Shown here: positions 12,601 to 24,293 of the stretch, one piece after another
Layout: each line of letters begins with the position of its first letter
How positions within the stretch are numbered: position 1 is the stretch's first letter
DNA from: Tubiluchus corallicola
Taxonomy: Eukaryota > Priapulida > Priapulimorpha > Priapulimorphida > Tubiluchidae
Length of the DNA stretch: 62,000 nucleotides
Reading direction: 5' to 3'
Assembly (NCBI GenBank): GCA_030141605.1
Contig: JAQGDQ010002379.1
Location: 1-62,000 of the forward strand
Translations under genes and position numbers: made by a program
The notes under the pieces: generated by a model
The model's input: only the letters and a program-made list of their open reading frames with translations
What the model was told of the DNA's origin: nothing
Database searches by the model: none

Positions 12601-15600
12601 TTATTTTCACAGCAATTATTAAATTAAGATTAAAGGATATTAAATTTAACATCCTTAAACTTTACCACCTATCCACATTTGAGATACAAATGTCACATTT
12701 GACTTGACATGTGTCTACATTTGACTTACAAAAAACGCTTAAGATTTCTTGAAAACCATTGTTAACACATTTGAATTACCTAAATCTACATTTGAGTTAA
12801 CGCAGGTCTACATTTGACATGTAAAACCTATAGCTGCTGTTTATCTTTTAATGTTTGACTGTTTACGTGCTGTGTGCATTTTTGTGTTTGCACAATGATC
12901 GGGTCGATTACAATATTGTTTACATCACAGTCAGAGAGTTTTTCTCTCCAACCTTAGCAAATTGCTATGTAGTCACAGAAAACACTGTCCACAGAGGTTA
13001 ATACCACTGAATGCTTTATTAACATAATCAGTATGTCCAACATAACATAAATGTTCAACAGCTCCCATAAGTGGATTAACCTGACTGTTCAGAGCACAGG
13101 TATGTAATAACAGACAGGTGACTAGCAGGTAACAAACAGAAAAGCTGGCTAAAACCAAAAGCTTTACATTTCCGTCACAGATGGCGCCTCGTGCCCGATA
13201 AGTAAGATTAACAGAAAACAAAAAAAACTAAGCCTGCTGCATGCTATATCAGTTTTTTGTTGCTTGACATAGGAAAAATTTTCAGATTAAAGAATTGTAA
13301 ACCAGTTTTCAACTGTGTATATGTAAGCAAGATCTGTTATCGTTAGGTTTATTTATTAGATCCTGAAGTTTGTAGTGTGAGATACATTGAAATCTGATAT
13401 TTTTTTATAATTTCTATCTGCTTACACTTATCCTGGACCTCTAAATCAGGGGTGTGCAAATTGCGGCCCGCCGAGAGAATTTGTGCGGCCCGTGAAGAGA
13501 TTTTTCATCCTAATAAAAGTGCGGCCCGGGCGATTAATTGAGTGTATCCAGCTGAAGTCCGTGCCACGATCCAAAAGATAGTGCAGGTAGTTTTTTCTAC
13601 TAGATCGGATGCCATTAACGCTTACAAGATGGTTGTAGCTTAATGTCACTGTACTACACAGACTGTGTGATACACATTACTAATATGCATTGTAATGAAA
13701 TTACCACTATCTGTCCTGAAAGTAGAAATATGTGGCTCCTTGATCAAACTGCCTGTGGCCCGCAGGAATTGCGGGAAAGTTTAGTGTGGCCCAGCTAGTC
13801 AGATAATTTGCACACCCCTGCTCTAAATGCTAGTACAGCGAGCATATGATGCAGTTATGAAGCGCAGATATGTGATATCACATTGTACAGAGCATTTTTC
13901 TAGTGCCTAGGAAAATTAGGGTTCAAACTCAGGCAAAGAAGGCTATTATTCGAAATGTTGGAGATAAATTCAAAAAGGATTATTTGAGCAGTGTGCCAGC
14001 TTTTGTTGCTGATTTATCTCAGCGAAAAAGTTTTTTTTTACTTTTTGAGTTCCTCTATAGTGAATAACTGTATAGAGCTGTTCATTTCGCTCTGTTCTTG
14101 TTCTCGTTCATGTAATACAAAACTTTGCCATTTACTCGTTGTGAGGTAAACAGTGCACACTTGAATCTTCACAAAAATTTGGATTCCATAACAAATGCAA
14201 ACGTGTATTTATAATCTATTAACAACACGGTTAGCTTATTACCATTATTTCTCAACCAGTAGGAAGGGATGATGTAGAATACTTGTGCATTATTGATCAT
14301 CAGTGATTGGATGTATTAACTTTTGACATTGACATTTCACGCAGTTTCAAAATTGGGCAAAATGTTTTTGTTGTTGTTTTGTGGCATGGTGTAGGTGGTA
14401 TGGTCTGGTGTGTTTTTTTTATATTGTGACATCGCAATAAAGCACTTGCAGGAAAATTGTTGAGCTACTTAAAGGAACCGACAAAAGAGCATCATCCAAA
14501 ACATACCATGTTACTAAAGTTTGCACTTTTACAAGTTTTGCAAGTAAAATGTACATCCATGTGAACAAACACGTGTGGCAAGATAGCAGCCCAATGCTTC
14601 TCATTCCAGACTAACTGAATGTCATTCAAGTTGAAAGAATGGTTGGTCATGTTTTCTGAGGACCTGGTGGACATCGGCTGTGCAAGTACAAGGAAAGAAC
14701 CAGACCCTAACTTATTGATATTTTTATTGTAGACGCTGCAGACGATCGAGTCTGAAAGGATTCAGTTCTTGAGAAATTGCTGCTGGGTTCATGTGAATAT
14801 CAGCTCTGCTAACTGCGTAAGAGTTGACGAGGTAACAGACTCGTAATTAGCAAAACTATTTTGCGTGAAATTGATTTACTAAATGCATTAGCCAAGTTTT
14901 ACTTTTAACTGAACAAGTCATTTAGATCAGACATTATGATAGCAGTTGTGTCAGCTATACCAGGTCATTTTTCCTAATAATGTGGTAGAATTGCTAGTTA
15001 GAGATGGGTGAATATGCGAGATTGTTCAATTGATGGCCCAGGTTTGTGACATTTTCTAGAGGAGAGCAATGGCATTAGCTCTTTTTAGTAACTGTGGAAA
15101 CGGCTATGCAGATGCCCTGCTAGGGTAGATACGTGCTCCTTTAATGAAACTGTTTAGTGATTTTGTCCATGCATGTATTGTTTTGATAGATTTTTATAGC
15201 CTTTGTTGTACTCTTTGGTCTAGTTTTAGTCTTGTACCTTAAAGTAATTTAAAAATTTATGAGAACTGCAATAGAACTTGAGGGAGTGTTTCGTTTTTAC
15301 ATAATCCTGAGTATAATAATTTTTTGAAATAGTTTTATACTCAAATAAAATCTGTCTATCTATCTGACTGCATAAATGAGAACCTGTTCATATTTAGTTA
15401 TTTATCCTACACAGAATAATGGGCACAGGCAAAATACAAACGAAAATTAAGTTATATAATTATTATTTTTTATTTTGCGAAATATAAGATGGTAATACTA
15501 TGTAAACTACATGAAGATGCCATGTCTGTGACATTTATAGTCAATATCTAGGCTTATTGTGTGAGATTGTATCAAAGGTTCATATTTTTAGCATGCAAAT

Positions 15601-18600
15601 TCTTTTCAGTAAGCAGAAATATGGAATGCTGACAATCAGGTACCTCGATTAGTTCTCGCTTTCTGTTTCCATCTCTCCATAACAATACTCTGTTAATGTT
15701 ACTGACTATAAACCCACACTAACAATTTCCCATTAAGTTGACATAATAATAATCTGCATAATTGGGGATTTAATTATGCACAGTAACTAACGGTTAGTTT
15801 AGTGAAGCTTCGTCGGTTGGAGTCACATTCGGTTGAGGGGTATCAAATTGACCGATGCCCGGATTCTTTGAATTTTCGTAGATCTCGTTGTGGTCGTAGA
15901 GATTACAAAGCTGTTCTTTGGGATACAGTAACAGTAAGGCGGTTACCTCAAGTGTGACAACTCATCTGTGCTGTTTAGTAAAAGACCACCGATGACACAT
16001 ACAAAAGTTTAGTTGTGTCTGGTGTTTATGTACACCCCGTTTAATGCTCACCCGTGCATTAGTAACAAATGAATGTGCTGATGAGCATTTAGCAGGTTGC
16101 ATAAGTCCCTCTCTTTTAACAGCTGACATTAATTTAACTTGTATTAACTAGTCGAGGTGTCCTGTCACTTTCAGGCGTTTATATCCTTTCTTGTTAAGAC
16201 AAACAACTGGGGGCAGCACAGCAATTGATAAATGTAGTTTTCATGATAAACGCCAATGAAATTACTAACCAGGCATGGCACAGCTTAACTTTGTGGCCAA
16301 GCACACACAGTATAAACTGAGTCATTTCCCTCCCCTCCGCAGAGTCTACTACAGCTATTTTGATCGTTTATCATGCGGAGTGCTGGTTTTCATATTGTGC
16401 CACTTGTAGCTGGGGTAAACGAGATTGTTGTGAAGTGCGGAAACTTTGTTTAATCCCGTAAAATTTTTCGGGATTCAGGAAAGTCACTATTAAATGTGAT
16501 CCCGATCAGCGAGGCTTCACTTTATCTAATTAGAAAGCATGCAGATTTGTCTTAATCACAGTGGTTATCGTCAATTCCAGAACAAGTAATCTAAAACAAA
16601 TTAGGACAAATACCCACTACGGAGCGAACTCTGTAATCAAACAAGCAATTCTACTTTAGAATTCTCTACCATTACAGGTTAAACAAATCAAGTCCCTATC
16701 AGCATTTAAAACAAAATTAAAATCACTAATATTCACCAGATATGAAATACCATCACACCAGTACGACAACATACACACTCATTCAGAATTCATATATCCA
16801 CATCCATATTAATTAAATCATATTTTTTTCATTTTTTGTGCATAGTTGTAAATACGTTTGATTTTATTCGTCATTACTGCACAGTAGTTTAGATTGCACT
16901 GACGCATTTGCCTTCAGCAGTGTAAGTTTTTATTAACTAACACTGATTGATTATCTCTGTAAAGTTTTTATCAGTGATTATCAATGTATTTTAATGGTAA
17001 ATAAAGATTATATATATATATATATATATATATGGTTATGTTAAGCAATGTCACACATACTAACAGGTAGCACTGTGTGAATGAAGCATTTGCATATTAA
17101 CCACATAAATACATTAATTCTTACTTAAACATACTAATTTGTAGTAATTGCAGTCTGTGATAACACTTTAACACAACTGCCCATAAGTCGGCATAGTTAA
17201 AACTGCGTTATTATGCTTCAAAGTAGAATGATCGAAAAATTTGATCAAATATCAGTTTTTCATATTTCATAAAAACAAATGCCAAATATATTGCACTTTT
17301 ACGTTCTAGCATCAAATTAATAAGAAAGTGTTCAAACAATACTAAAAATTTAATTTTATAACACCTTACGTACTTTTCTGTCTAAAAAGTAGTACTGCAA
17401 TTGTAAAAATTTTGTGTTTTCAAACTCCAGTACTAGCTCCTTGAAGCTGACATTTTGCTTCGGGTTTTTTCTGTTGTAAAGCCCTGATTTTCAGCGGAAA
17501 ACCCATGTATTATATTTAAACACGACATCAATGTGTTCTTGCAAAGTCCGTAGCAACCAACATTTGTACGGTTGCTAAGTGTTTTCCAGAAATGCGACAA
17601 AAAACAATGGCTGACTTTAATAGCGATTTTCTCAAGATTATGTTTTCCAGTGTGTAGCCTGCACCTCAACTTCAACGTGGATTATCTCAGCTTAGAAATA
17701 ACATAGAGCAATGAACTTGGTACCAAAATAATCCTCATGCAATGGAGATTCAGAAAATGTGAATAACTAGAAAAGCTTATTTGCCAACTTATGGACGATT
17801 TCACTATGCAAGCACATATGTAATTCTCATTGAGTAAATGTACAGCCTGAGCAATGAGCATTAGTGTTAAATACCTCTATTTAGTTTAAAATGTTGTTAA
17901 ATTCAATTTAGCATTATCGTCTTTCATATTATAGTACTATGGCCAGCACTGTAGTACTATATCTCCATTATAAATGTCCAGGTTAAATACTCATTGATCA
18001 ACATATAATTCTGCAGTCTTTTCCATAGTTATAAAGGCAAGTCTGATTTTATGTCAATGCAATTTTACCCAGTGGTGCAACAATGCATAAAATAACTTCT
18101 CGTAAATCAATAAGAATACGATATACTGTGGCACTTCATCTGTATGTAAATGAGTTTAGAGCATGCTTAAATTAAGTCTTTGTTAAAAATGTAGCTATGT
18201 TTTTTGCAGAGGTGGCAGAAAGTGCAGGCGACTATTTCTTTAGTCCTGTGGCCTATTTTACCGCTAAGGTCATTATTTTTAAAGCAGAGGAAGCTCTATT
18301 ACTGCACGTTGACTGACCAAATCTTGTCCCGTTTGCCTACTTACACGATTCAGCTTACATAGTCTACATTTTTACAGTTGCATGAAGAGGTTAGAAAGAT
18401 TTTAGAAAAATGCGATCCTGACCAGGATGTTCAGTTGTTTATTAACCAACATCAAACTGGGAAGATTAGACCCAGTAAGTATCTTCAACTAACTCCTTAG
18501 GTGCATGAAAAATGAATGTTGTCTATTAGATCAGACAGATGTCGGAAGGGAGCTGTTTTTGCAGGCCTGACTGATATCAGTTCATTAATTTGTTAATCAC

Positions 18601-20932
18601 AAACTGTTTGTTGACATTAGTAACCTCAATTCGATCATACAGGTGCATCTGGTTGCAAAAATTGACCAGATCTGTCTGAAATTCTGCAGTGTGATTGTGT
18701 GTCAGTAAGCCTTTTCATAGTTTCGTTGTGCGTACGTGCAGTTGGTGTAGATCAGAGGTTAAGTGTACCACAGCATCAAGTCTTAACTGCAACCGTCACA
18801 TGAACTGTGGGTAAAGCAAAGCCGTCTGCCGCTCAGTTCAGTAACTCCAGTTGTTTTACATAGACTTAGGTTGTGAATAGAGTGATTTATTAGCAGGATT
18901 TTCCTTTGAAACAAGAAAAAATGATCCAGGTAAAGTTCTAGCTGCTGTTAAAACTATTACTATTATAACAGCATGGGCTGTGAGATGTTGTCTGGTTCAC
19001 TTAACCTTTGACCTTTTCACGATCGTCAGCGATCACTGGCACTATGAAAAGGATTATTCTTAATTGTTTTACTGCCAGTATATTAACCTTAACTGTGATT
19101 AGGTTGATGTGTGGGCAAAGTTACATGCTAATCAGTTAAATGTATGGCCACATGTCTAGACTACCATATTTAATGCCTAGGTAACACTAGGTAGCTTAGT
19201 TAATGCTCATTTTCTCTTGAAATGGGTATTCAGTGTAGAACATATGATATTAAAGGCTTATTTTATCATTTTGCTACTTTGTTAGTTTGTAGACTTTATG
19301 GTACACGAAAGCTCTTCATAAATAAAGCAAAAAAATTGTCTCAAAGCTTTGCATCATGTACGCATTGTCTTAATGTATGCAGTACTTGTATTAGTAGTAA
19401 CACTGTATGTAAATCTAAACTCCCGTGATGACCGTTAGGCGCAGACATTTTAATGGTAACTCGTTTGAAACAAGTTTAGATAACACTGTGCAAAGTTTTA
19501 AAAAAATAAGCAGAGCAGACGTAGCCTGCTCTTCACTAAATAAACAGAAATTTAAATTACTCTATGTTGTCAAGATCAATAATGTTGTGTGTTTTTTTCG
19601 TTAACCAGTGATGCACACTGGGATAGTGAGACAGTGATGTTTTACCAGTTGGTACGAGTATTTTAAATTACCAATTATTTTCTTTTCCAGTTACATTAGG
19701 CTTTCAAACATATATGTGTAATGCTAAGTAATATAATTTTGCATGGAAAGTTCTTTGAGATATACTCTAAATTTCCCTTTCTCCCCTGAATTCATAGTTA
19801 TATTGTAAGTGCAAAATGCTTACTTCTTCAATATTTGTCTGCACTTGTGAAGCAGCTTAATTAAAAGCAAAACAGTTCCTCCCAATTGTGCTTACAATTC
19901 TTAATTTATGAGTTTTTTTAAACAGGTAAAATTGAATATCATAACTATTACGACAGAACGGGTAGCGGACAACGTGACAACACACAATCCAGTTTTACTT
20001 CGTACTCTTCAATCGGCAATGACAACTTCGGTGGGAACGTCTACGAAAGCGCTTATACTTCAGTAGGTCAAGAACTATCAAGACGTATAAATGGGAAGTT
20101 TCGTATCCTGCGCGACTACACTGCAATGGTTAGTAACGTTATCGTCATTTATGTGAAAATTCTATGGTAGATGCTAACTGCTGATTGTGCATTGTCATTT
20201 TATAGTGGACAATAGTGATGTTGACAATAACAATACATATTGTCGTGTTGATGGTTATTGATTATCGTATCGATACAAATAATTTGTTTTTATACTTATC
20301 GTATCGAATTCGGAGAGCATTAGTGCTTATTGGTTATCGCTGTATCGGTTACCTTTATAAAATCACTTCATTTTGCTCCACTCATTCATTGGAAACACGT
20401 AAAAATTAACAGCAGAATTATTTATAATGTTGTTCGAATAATTTTCTTGCATTTTTTGCAATAGCGTCTGTCTTCAGTCGGTTTAAAAACGCGCGGATGC
20501 CAAGTGGCACATTTTTGGAAGCATTTTCCCAGTTATGTACAAACAGTGCAGCTCCAAGAAATAAATATGTTATGTAGTAATAGATTTATGCGTAATATAT
20601 TTATCTATCGTGGCTCACTTGTTAATATAATTATATGAATAAACATAGAAGACAACTTTGTCATAGATTACATGCATCTATACAGTAACCAGACGGTTTA
20701 GTCTAGTGGTAATGCGTCTGCTTTCCATCTGGCAGGTCGTGAGTTCGAACCAGCGGCCGGGTCATACCAAAGACTTTAAAAATGGTACCTGCTTTGCCCT
20801 GCCAGATATTTAGGGTAAAAGTGGGGTAATAATAGTCTCTGTTATGTAGTTGTAGTTTGTTATTTACAGTTGGCGATAATAGCTCTTTGAGCTAATGTTA
20901 ATTATTGACCCAAAAACTGACTTTAAATAAAG

Positions 20933-21016
<84 letters not shown>

Positions 21017-22355
21017 ATCCAGTAACAGCCTGCAAAAATAGGACGTTCCAGTACACTGAAACAGCTTTCCCAATAACTAACCATATGTTCAGTAATCGTT
21101 ATTGTTGGAAAAAATCATGATATCGTATCATTATAGTATCGCCAAATTTGAATCGTTTAACATCATTAGTGGCAACTTAATAAAATTGTTTTGTTTGTGT
21201 TGACATTGTAAATCTAGGGGAGATTTTAGAACAGGTGTACTAAGTGAGAACTTTTACACATTGCTGTCAGTGTAAACTTGAGGATCATTGCCGAAAAATG
21301 TCAATATGCAGATATCATTGTTTCTCATGTCTAATGCTATGTTTACATCGTCTTTCTTTCTATGCTATGCTTCGTAAATGTTTTTAGTTCTGCCTCTCAA
21401 TTTAATTCTTACTATATTATCATTGCAATAATTTTAGACAATGTACAACTTTTTATAACGTTGAAATAAACTTATAATAATGTACTGAATTATTTTATCA
21501 GGAAATTTGACATCAATTCTGTACTTTTTAACCCTTTCAGTCCCACATTATTTTCTTAGTAAGAAAAAAATTTTTGGCTTGGTACTTTTGTTCAGTATGT
21601 CCATCTTCTTTACATATAATAATTATTTTTTCTACCTGTGCCAAAGTGCTAAATATAGCCTGTATCCCACGGGATACATTGGGATTCAATGGAAACATAA
21701 AATGTGCTTCATTTTGCAACTGTTGATAATTTTTTAAAGTATTTAAGACATTTAGTATGCATGCTATGCTGATGTGTACAAAGTCGTCTCTAAAGTACTG
21801 TACCTTATGCTATGTAGATTTTCTAGTTTGCCGTTTTATCACCATTTTTCGTCTATTGTTATTGGCTTAAATCAAAATAAGTATTAACAGATCAAATAAC
21901 TCTCAGTTTTAAAATTTTATTAATTTTAAAGGCAGAAAATATTCTCGTATCCCACGTGATACAACGGGTATGAAAGGGTTAATCTATCTTGTACCAGCCT
22001 TTAAGACTAAGGTACATCTTTTGTTTATATCTTTATATAGTGCTTGTAAGTTTATGTTTTGTTTGTGTGATACGGTGTACAATTTGTGTACGTGTGTGTA
22101 ATTCCCGCTTTTGGACTAAAAGTCCAGTGGCTGGAATGTATGTATTTCTTTTATTTATAACAAATAAAATGATACTATTCTATCAACATCTGATGTTTTG
22201 TTACATTTTTACAGAATAGTAAAGAGTTAACGGTGACAGCTGGTGAACAAGTTGAAATCATCTCCCAGCCGGATGGCAGCTGGTTTAAAGTTCGTACGCT
22301 GCGTGGAGGTCAGACGGGCCTGGTGCCTTGCGCGTGCATTGACAATGCTGTATGA
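5378..22355 (+). CDS. PSTPIP1/2-like: PSTPIP-like F-BAR and SH3 protein, complete 12-exon gene
   Basis: PSTPIP proteins bind and curve plasma membrane through an F-BAR dimer and link PEST-type tyrosine phosphatases and WASP to actin. Exons are 5378-5404, 6051-6151, 7429-7503, 9482-9623, 10429-10491, 10860-10958, 11188-11233, 12026-12105, 14733-14831, 18378-18474, 19926-20128 and 22215-22355. All borders are GT..AG with consistent phase; the sum is 1173 nt (390 residues), near the usual 415. The start gives MKEFRDCFW, matching the family N-terminus. Residues 1 to about 275 are F-BAR helices, including the LRNCCWVHVN block whose Trp corresponds to the phosphatase-binding Trp of the family. A Tyr-rich linker with EYHNYYD follows, then a C-terminal SH3 (FRILRDYTAM to TGLVP). 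The SH3 is slightly odd: the second binding-site Trp is Phe, and the final Tyr of the groove is absent (PCACI). Confidence 0.9.
6619..6667. repeat. (GT)n microsatellite
   Basis: GT run in intron 2 of the PSTPIP-like gene, followed by imperfect GT/GCAT repeats to about 6705. Confidence 0.95.
8590..8717 (+). repeat. Dispersed repeat, copy 1 (inverted partner at 19412-19545)
   Basis: About 130 bp, ending CTAACGGTCATCACGGGAGT, is repeated in reverse orientation at 19412-19545 with roughly 80 percent identity by eye. The shared core includes GTCGTTTGAAACAAGTTTAG in one orientation. It is non-coding in PSTPIP intron 3, and the element type is unknown. Confidence 0.7.
8896..9232. repeat. 60-bp minisatellite in PSTPIP intron 3
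   Basis: Five and a half copies in exact 60-bp register (TGATGTAGTAGCAACTG starts at 8911, 8971, 9031, 9091, 9151 and 9211). Because 60 is divisible by three, long frames are open on both strands. One plus-strand unit has a TAA and no initiation context is seen, so I do not call it coding. Confidence 0.92.
9690..10260 (+). mobile_element. LINE 3'-terminal fragment (family A, copy 1)
   Basis: Starts with an ORF2 tail (LWNLLPIELKQIESLHHFKKKLKEYQ ends the frame region) followed by an AT-rich 3' UTR that terminates in a TA repeat near 10243-10260. The UTR segment around 10168-10195 (ACGCATTTGTCTTGAACAGTG) matches the UTR of the copy at 16600-17032, so both belong to one family. Confidence 0.75.
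11361..11796 (-). mobile_element. hAT-type MITE, truncated copy
   Basis: Begins CTGGGGTGTGCAAATTATCT and is the inverted, end-truncated relative of the complete element at 13447-13820, sharing the interior that translates in one frame to MTLSYNHLVRVNGIRSSRKN. The second terminal repeat is missing after about 11796. It lies in PSTPIP intron 7. Confidence 0.8.
12182..12830. mobile_element. 649-bp MITE with TA target duplication
   Basis: The termini are inverted repeats: TAGGTTTTACACGTCATATG at the left and its complement CATTTGACATGTAAAACCTA at the right. TA flanks the element at 12180-12181 and 12831-12832, as expected of Tc1/mariner-like insertion. Both subterminal zones carry several copies of CTACATTTGACTT or its complement. 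No transposase ORF is present, so it is non-autonomous. It lies in PSTPIP intron 8. Confidence 0.85.
13447..13820 (+). mobile_element. hAT-type MITE, complete, 8-bp target duplication
   Basis: Terminal inverted repeats CAGGGGTGTGCAAATT and AATTTGCACACCCCTG are flanked by a perfect 8-bp duplication CTCTAAAT at 13439-13446 and 13821-13828. This is the signature of hAT transposition. It is 374 bp with no transposase. The 67-residue minus-strand frame inside it is not a gene. Confidence 0.95.
16600..17032 (+). mobile_element. LINE 3'-terminal fragment (family A, copy 2)
   Basis: ORF2 tail (SLPLQVKQIKSLSAFKTKLK) followed by a 3' UTR resembling the copy at 9690-10260 (GACGCATTTGCCTTCAGCAG) and ending in a TA repeat at 17011-17032. 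It lies in PSTPIP intron 9. Confidence 0.75.
19412..19545 (-). repeat. Dispersed repeat, copy 2 (partner at 8590-8717)
   Basis: Begins AAACTCCCGTGATGACCGTTAG and is the reverse complement of the copy in intron 3. This copy lies in intron 10, so the two could pair across about 10.7 kb of the same pre-mRNA. Confidence 0.7.
20693..21016 (+). mobile_element. tRNA-derived SINE with (ATT)n tail
   Basis: The head holds clear internal pol III boxes: TAGTCTAGTGGTAATGCGTC (A box) and GGTCGTGAGTTCGAACC (B box). A tRNA-unrelated body follows (about 20765-20930), then an ATT trinucleotide tail to about 21016. It lies in PSTPIP intron 11. The absence of an acceptor stem argues against a real tRNA gene. 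Confidence 0.9.
21532..21978. mobile_element. piggyBac-type MITE, TTAA target duplication
   Basis: Terminal repeats CCCTTTCAGTCCCA and its near complement ending TATGAAAGGG are flanked by TTAA at 21528-21531 and 21979-21982, as for piggyBac insertion. It is 447 bp and non-coding. A 16-bp palindrome, GTATCCCACGGGATAC, lies near 21662, and a one-base variant near 21949. Confidence 0.9.
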
Positions 22356-23292
22356 GTTTGCACTGAGCGTCAATCTGAGCTTCTACCTGCATTGACAATG
22401 CTGTATGAGTTTGCACTGAGCATCAATCTGAACTTCTACCTGCATTGACAATGCTGTATGAGTTTGCACTGAGCATCAATCTGAACTTCTACCTGCATTG
22501 ACAATGCTGTATGAGTTTGCACTGAGCATCAATCTGAACTTCTACCTGCATTGACAATGCTGTATGAGTTTGCATCGAGCGTCGGTCTGAGCTTCTACCT
22601 GCATTGGCAATGCTGTATGAGTTTGCACTGAGCATCAGTCTGAGCTTCTACCTGCATTGGCAATGCTGTATGAGTTTGCATCGAGCGTCGGTCTGAGCTT
22701 CTACTTGCATTGGCAATGCTGTATGAGTTTGCATCGAGCGTCGGTCTGAGCTTCTACCTGCATTGACAATGCTGTATGAGTTTGCATCGAGCGTCGGTCT
22801 GAGCTTCTACCTGCATTGGCAATGCTGTATGAGTTTGCACTGAGCGTCAGTCTGAGCTTCTACCTGCATTGACAATGCTGTATGAGTTTGCATCGAGCGT
22901 CGGTCTGAGCTTCTACCTGCATTGGCAATGCTGTATGAGTTTGCATCGAGCGTCGGTCTGAGCTTCTACTTGCATTGGCAATGCTGTATGAGTTTGCATC
23001 GAGCGTCGGTCTGAGCTTCTACCTGCATTGGCAATGCTGTATGAGTTTGCACTGAGCATCAGTCTGAGCTTCTACCTGCATTGACAATGCTGTATGAGTT
23101 TGCATCGAGCGTCGGTCTGAGCTTCTACCTGCATTGGCAATGCTGTATGAGTTTGCACTGAGCGTCAGTCTGAGCTTCTACCTGCATTGACAATGCTGTA
23201 TGAGTTTGCATCGAGCGTCGGTCTGAGCTTCTACCTGCATTGGCAATGCTGTATGAGTTTGCACTGAGCATCAATCTGAACTTGTGCCTCCA
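22335..23292 (+). repeat. 53-bp minisatellite seeded by PSTPIP stop codon
   Basis: About 18 head-to-tail copies of a 53-bp unit. The first unit is the real gene end (TGCATTGACAATGCTGTATGA, encoding CIDNAV and stop) plus 3'-UTR. Two sequence variants, CACTGAGCATCAATCTGAAC and CATCGAGCGTCGGTCTGAGC, are interspersed, suggesting higher-order duplication. Confidence 0.95.
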
Positions 23293-23474
23293 TTGTTAAC
23301 TTGTGTGAGTTTGTGCACAACCCGAGAGTCTTTTTTATATTTAACATTTCATTTAATACAAAACACACTGTAAAGAACAACAGACTTAAAACTACAGTAA
23401 ATAATTACGAATACCAAATTAACTGTATCAATGCAATTAACTATTACATTAATGTTATACAGTATTCGGTGCAT

Positions 23475-23480
23475 AATAAA
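23475..23480 (+). terminator. Candidate polyadenylation signal for the PSTPIP-like gene
   Basis: AATAAA about 1.1 kb after the stop. If used, the whole minisatellite is transcribed in the 3' UTR. A second AATAAA follows near 23488. No stronger candidate is seen between the stop and here. Confidence 0.4.
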
Positions 23481-23876
23481 ACAACGGATAATAAAACCAT
23501 TTATGCACAGTCAAAAAATGGAAACTATTGTTAAGAAAATTTGGTTAATGTTACCAGAGCGACATTTAAAAAGGCCACATTTTTAGTAATAGGGACAAAA
23601 GCTGTAGCAAGTGAGAAATTAAAATGTTTCTGGCATGTTGCGTATTTTTGAAGATACACGGTTTAAGTGCCGTTTTCTAGATTCACCTCTATTTAATCAA
23701 AGTCAAGCTGAAAGTTAAGTCGACTGTTTCGTGCTAACTGTTCCGCATGTATAGCTGCTAAGTAACTGAATCATTGTTGTACGCTTCGTCTTGAGCCATT
23801 CTGTAAGACAAACGAGTGAGCTGACTGCCCCATGTTTAACTGTCATGATATTAACTAGTGTGAAGCGTTTACGTGC

Positions 23877-23984
23877 TGTCAGATATGCATAAATGATGTG
23901 TTTATTACCATAAAGATCTACGAGTAACATGGGACATGGGTAACCTTTTAGTACAACATTCTACATCTATGACTATATGTTACA
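23877..23984 (-). repeat. LTR of gypsy-type element (3' LTR, 108 bp)
   Basis: On the minus strand it runs from TGTAACATATAGTC to ATATCTGACA, with the canonical TG..CA ends. It is preceded (minus sense) by a purine tract, AAAAAGTGAGA, acting as polypurine tract. The outer flank CGTGC resembles CGTAC beyond the far LTR, a possible 5-bp target duplication with one change. Confidence 0.85.
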
Positions 23985-24293
23985 TCTCACTTTTTCACAA
24001 AGCGATACAATCCTATTGACCTCAAAACAGAATTTAAAATGTCAACTTCCAAGTCTACTACATTAAGTACGAAAGTGTATGAATTACAATACTTCACCAA
24101 AGCTTCTTCCACAGTTTCACTACATTCAACTGCTGAATAATCTTAGATTAGCATAGGGCATAAAATAGATGGTACTTTCTAATTTACAATTCAATAGTAG
24201 CTATGATATGGTATGCAAAAGTACAATTCCAGCAATACAATGGAATGAACTTAATTTTCATTTAACTATAACTGTCAGAAGTACTCAAACAAA

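Noticed and set aside
20693-20765. Functional tRNA gene
   Set aside because: The A and B boxes are good, but no matching acceptor stem is present and a SINE body with an (ATT)n tail follows.
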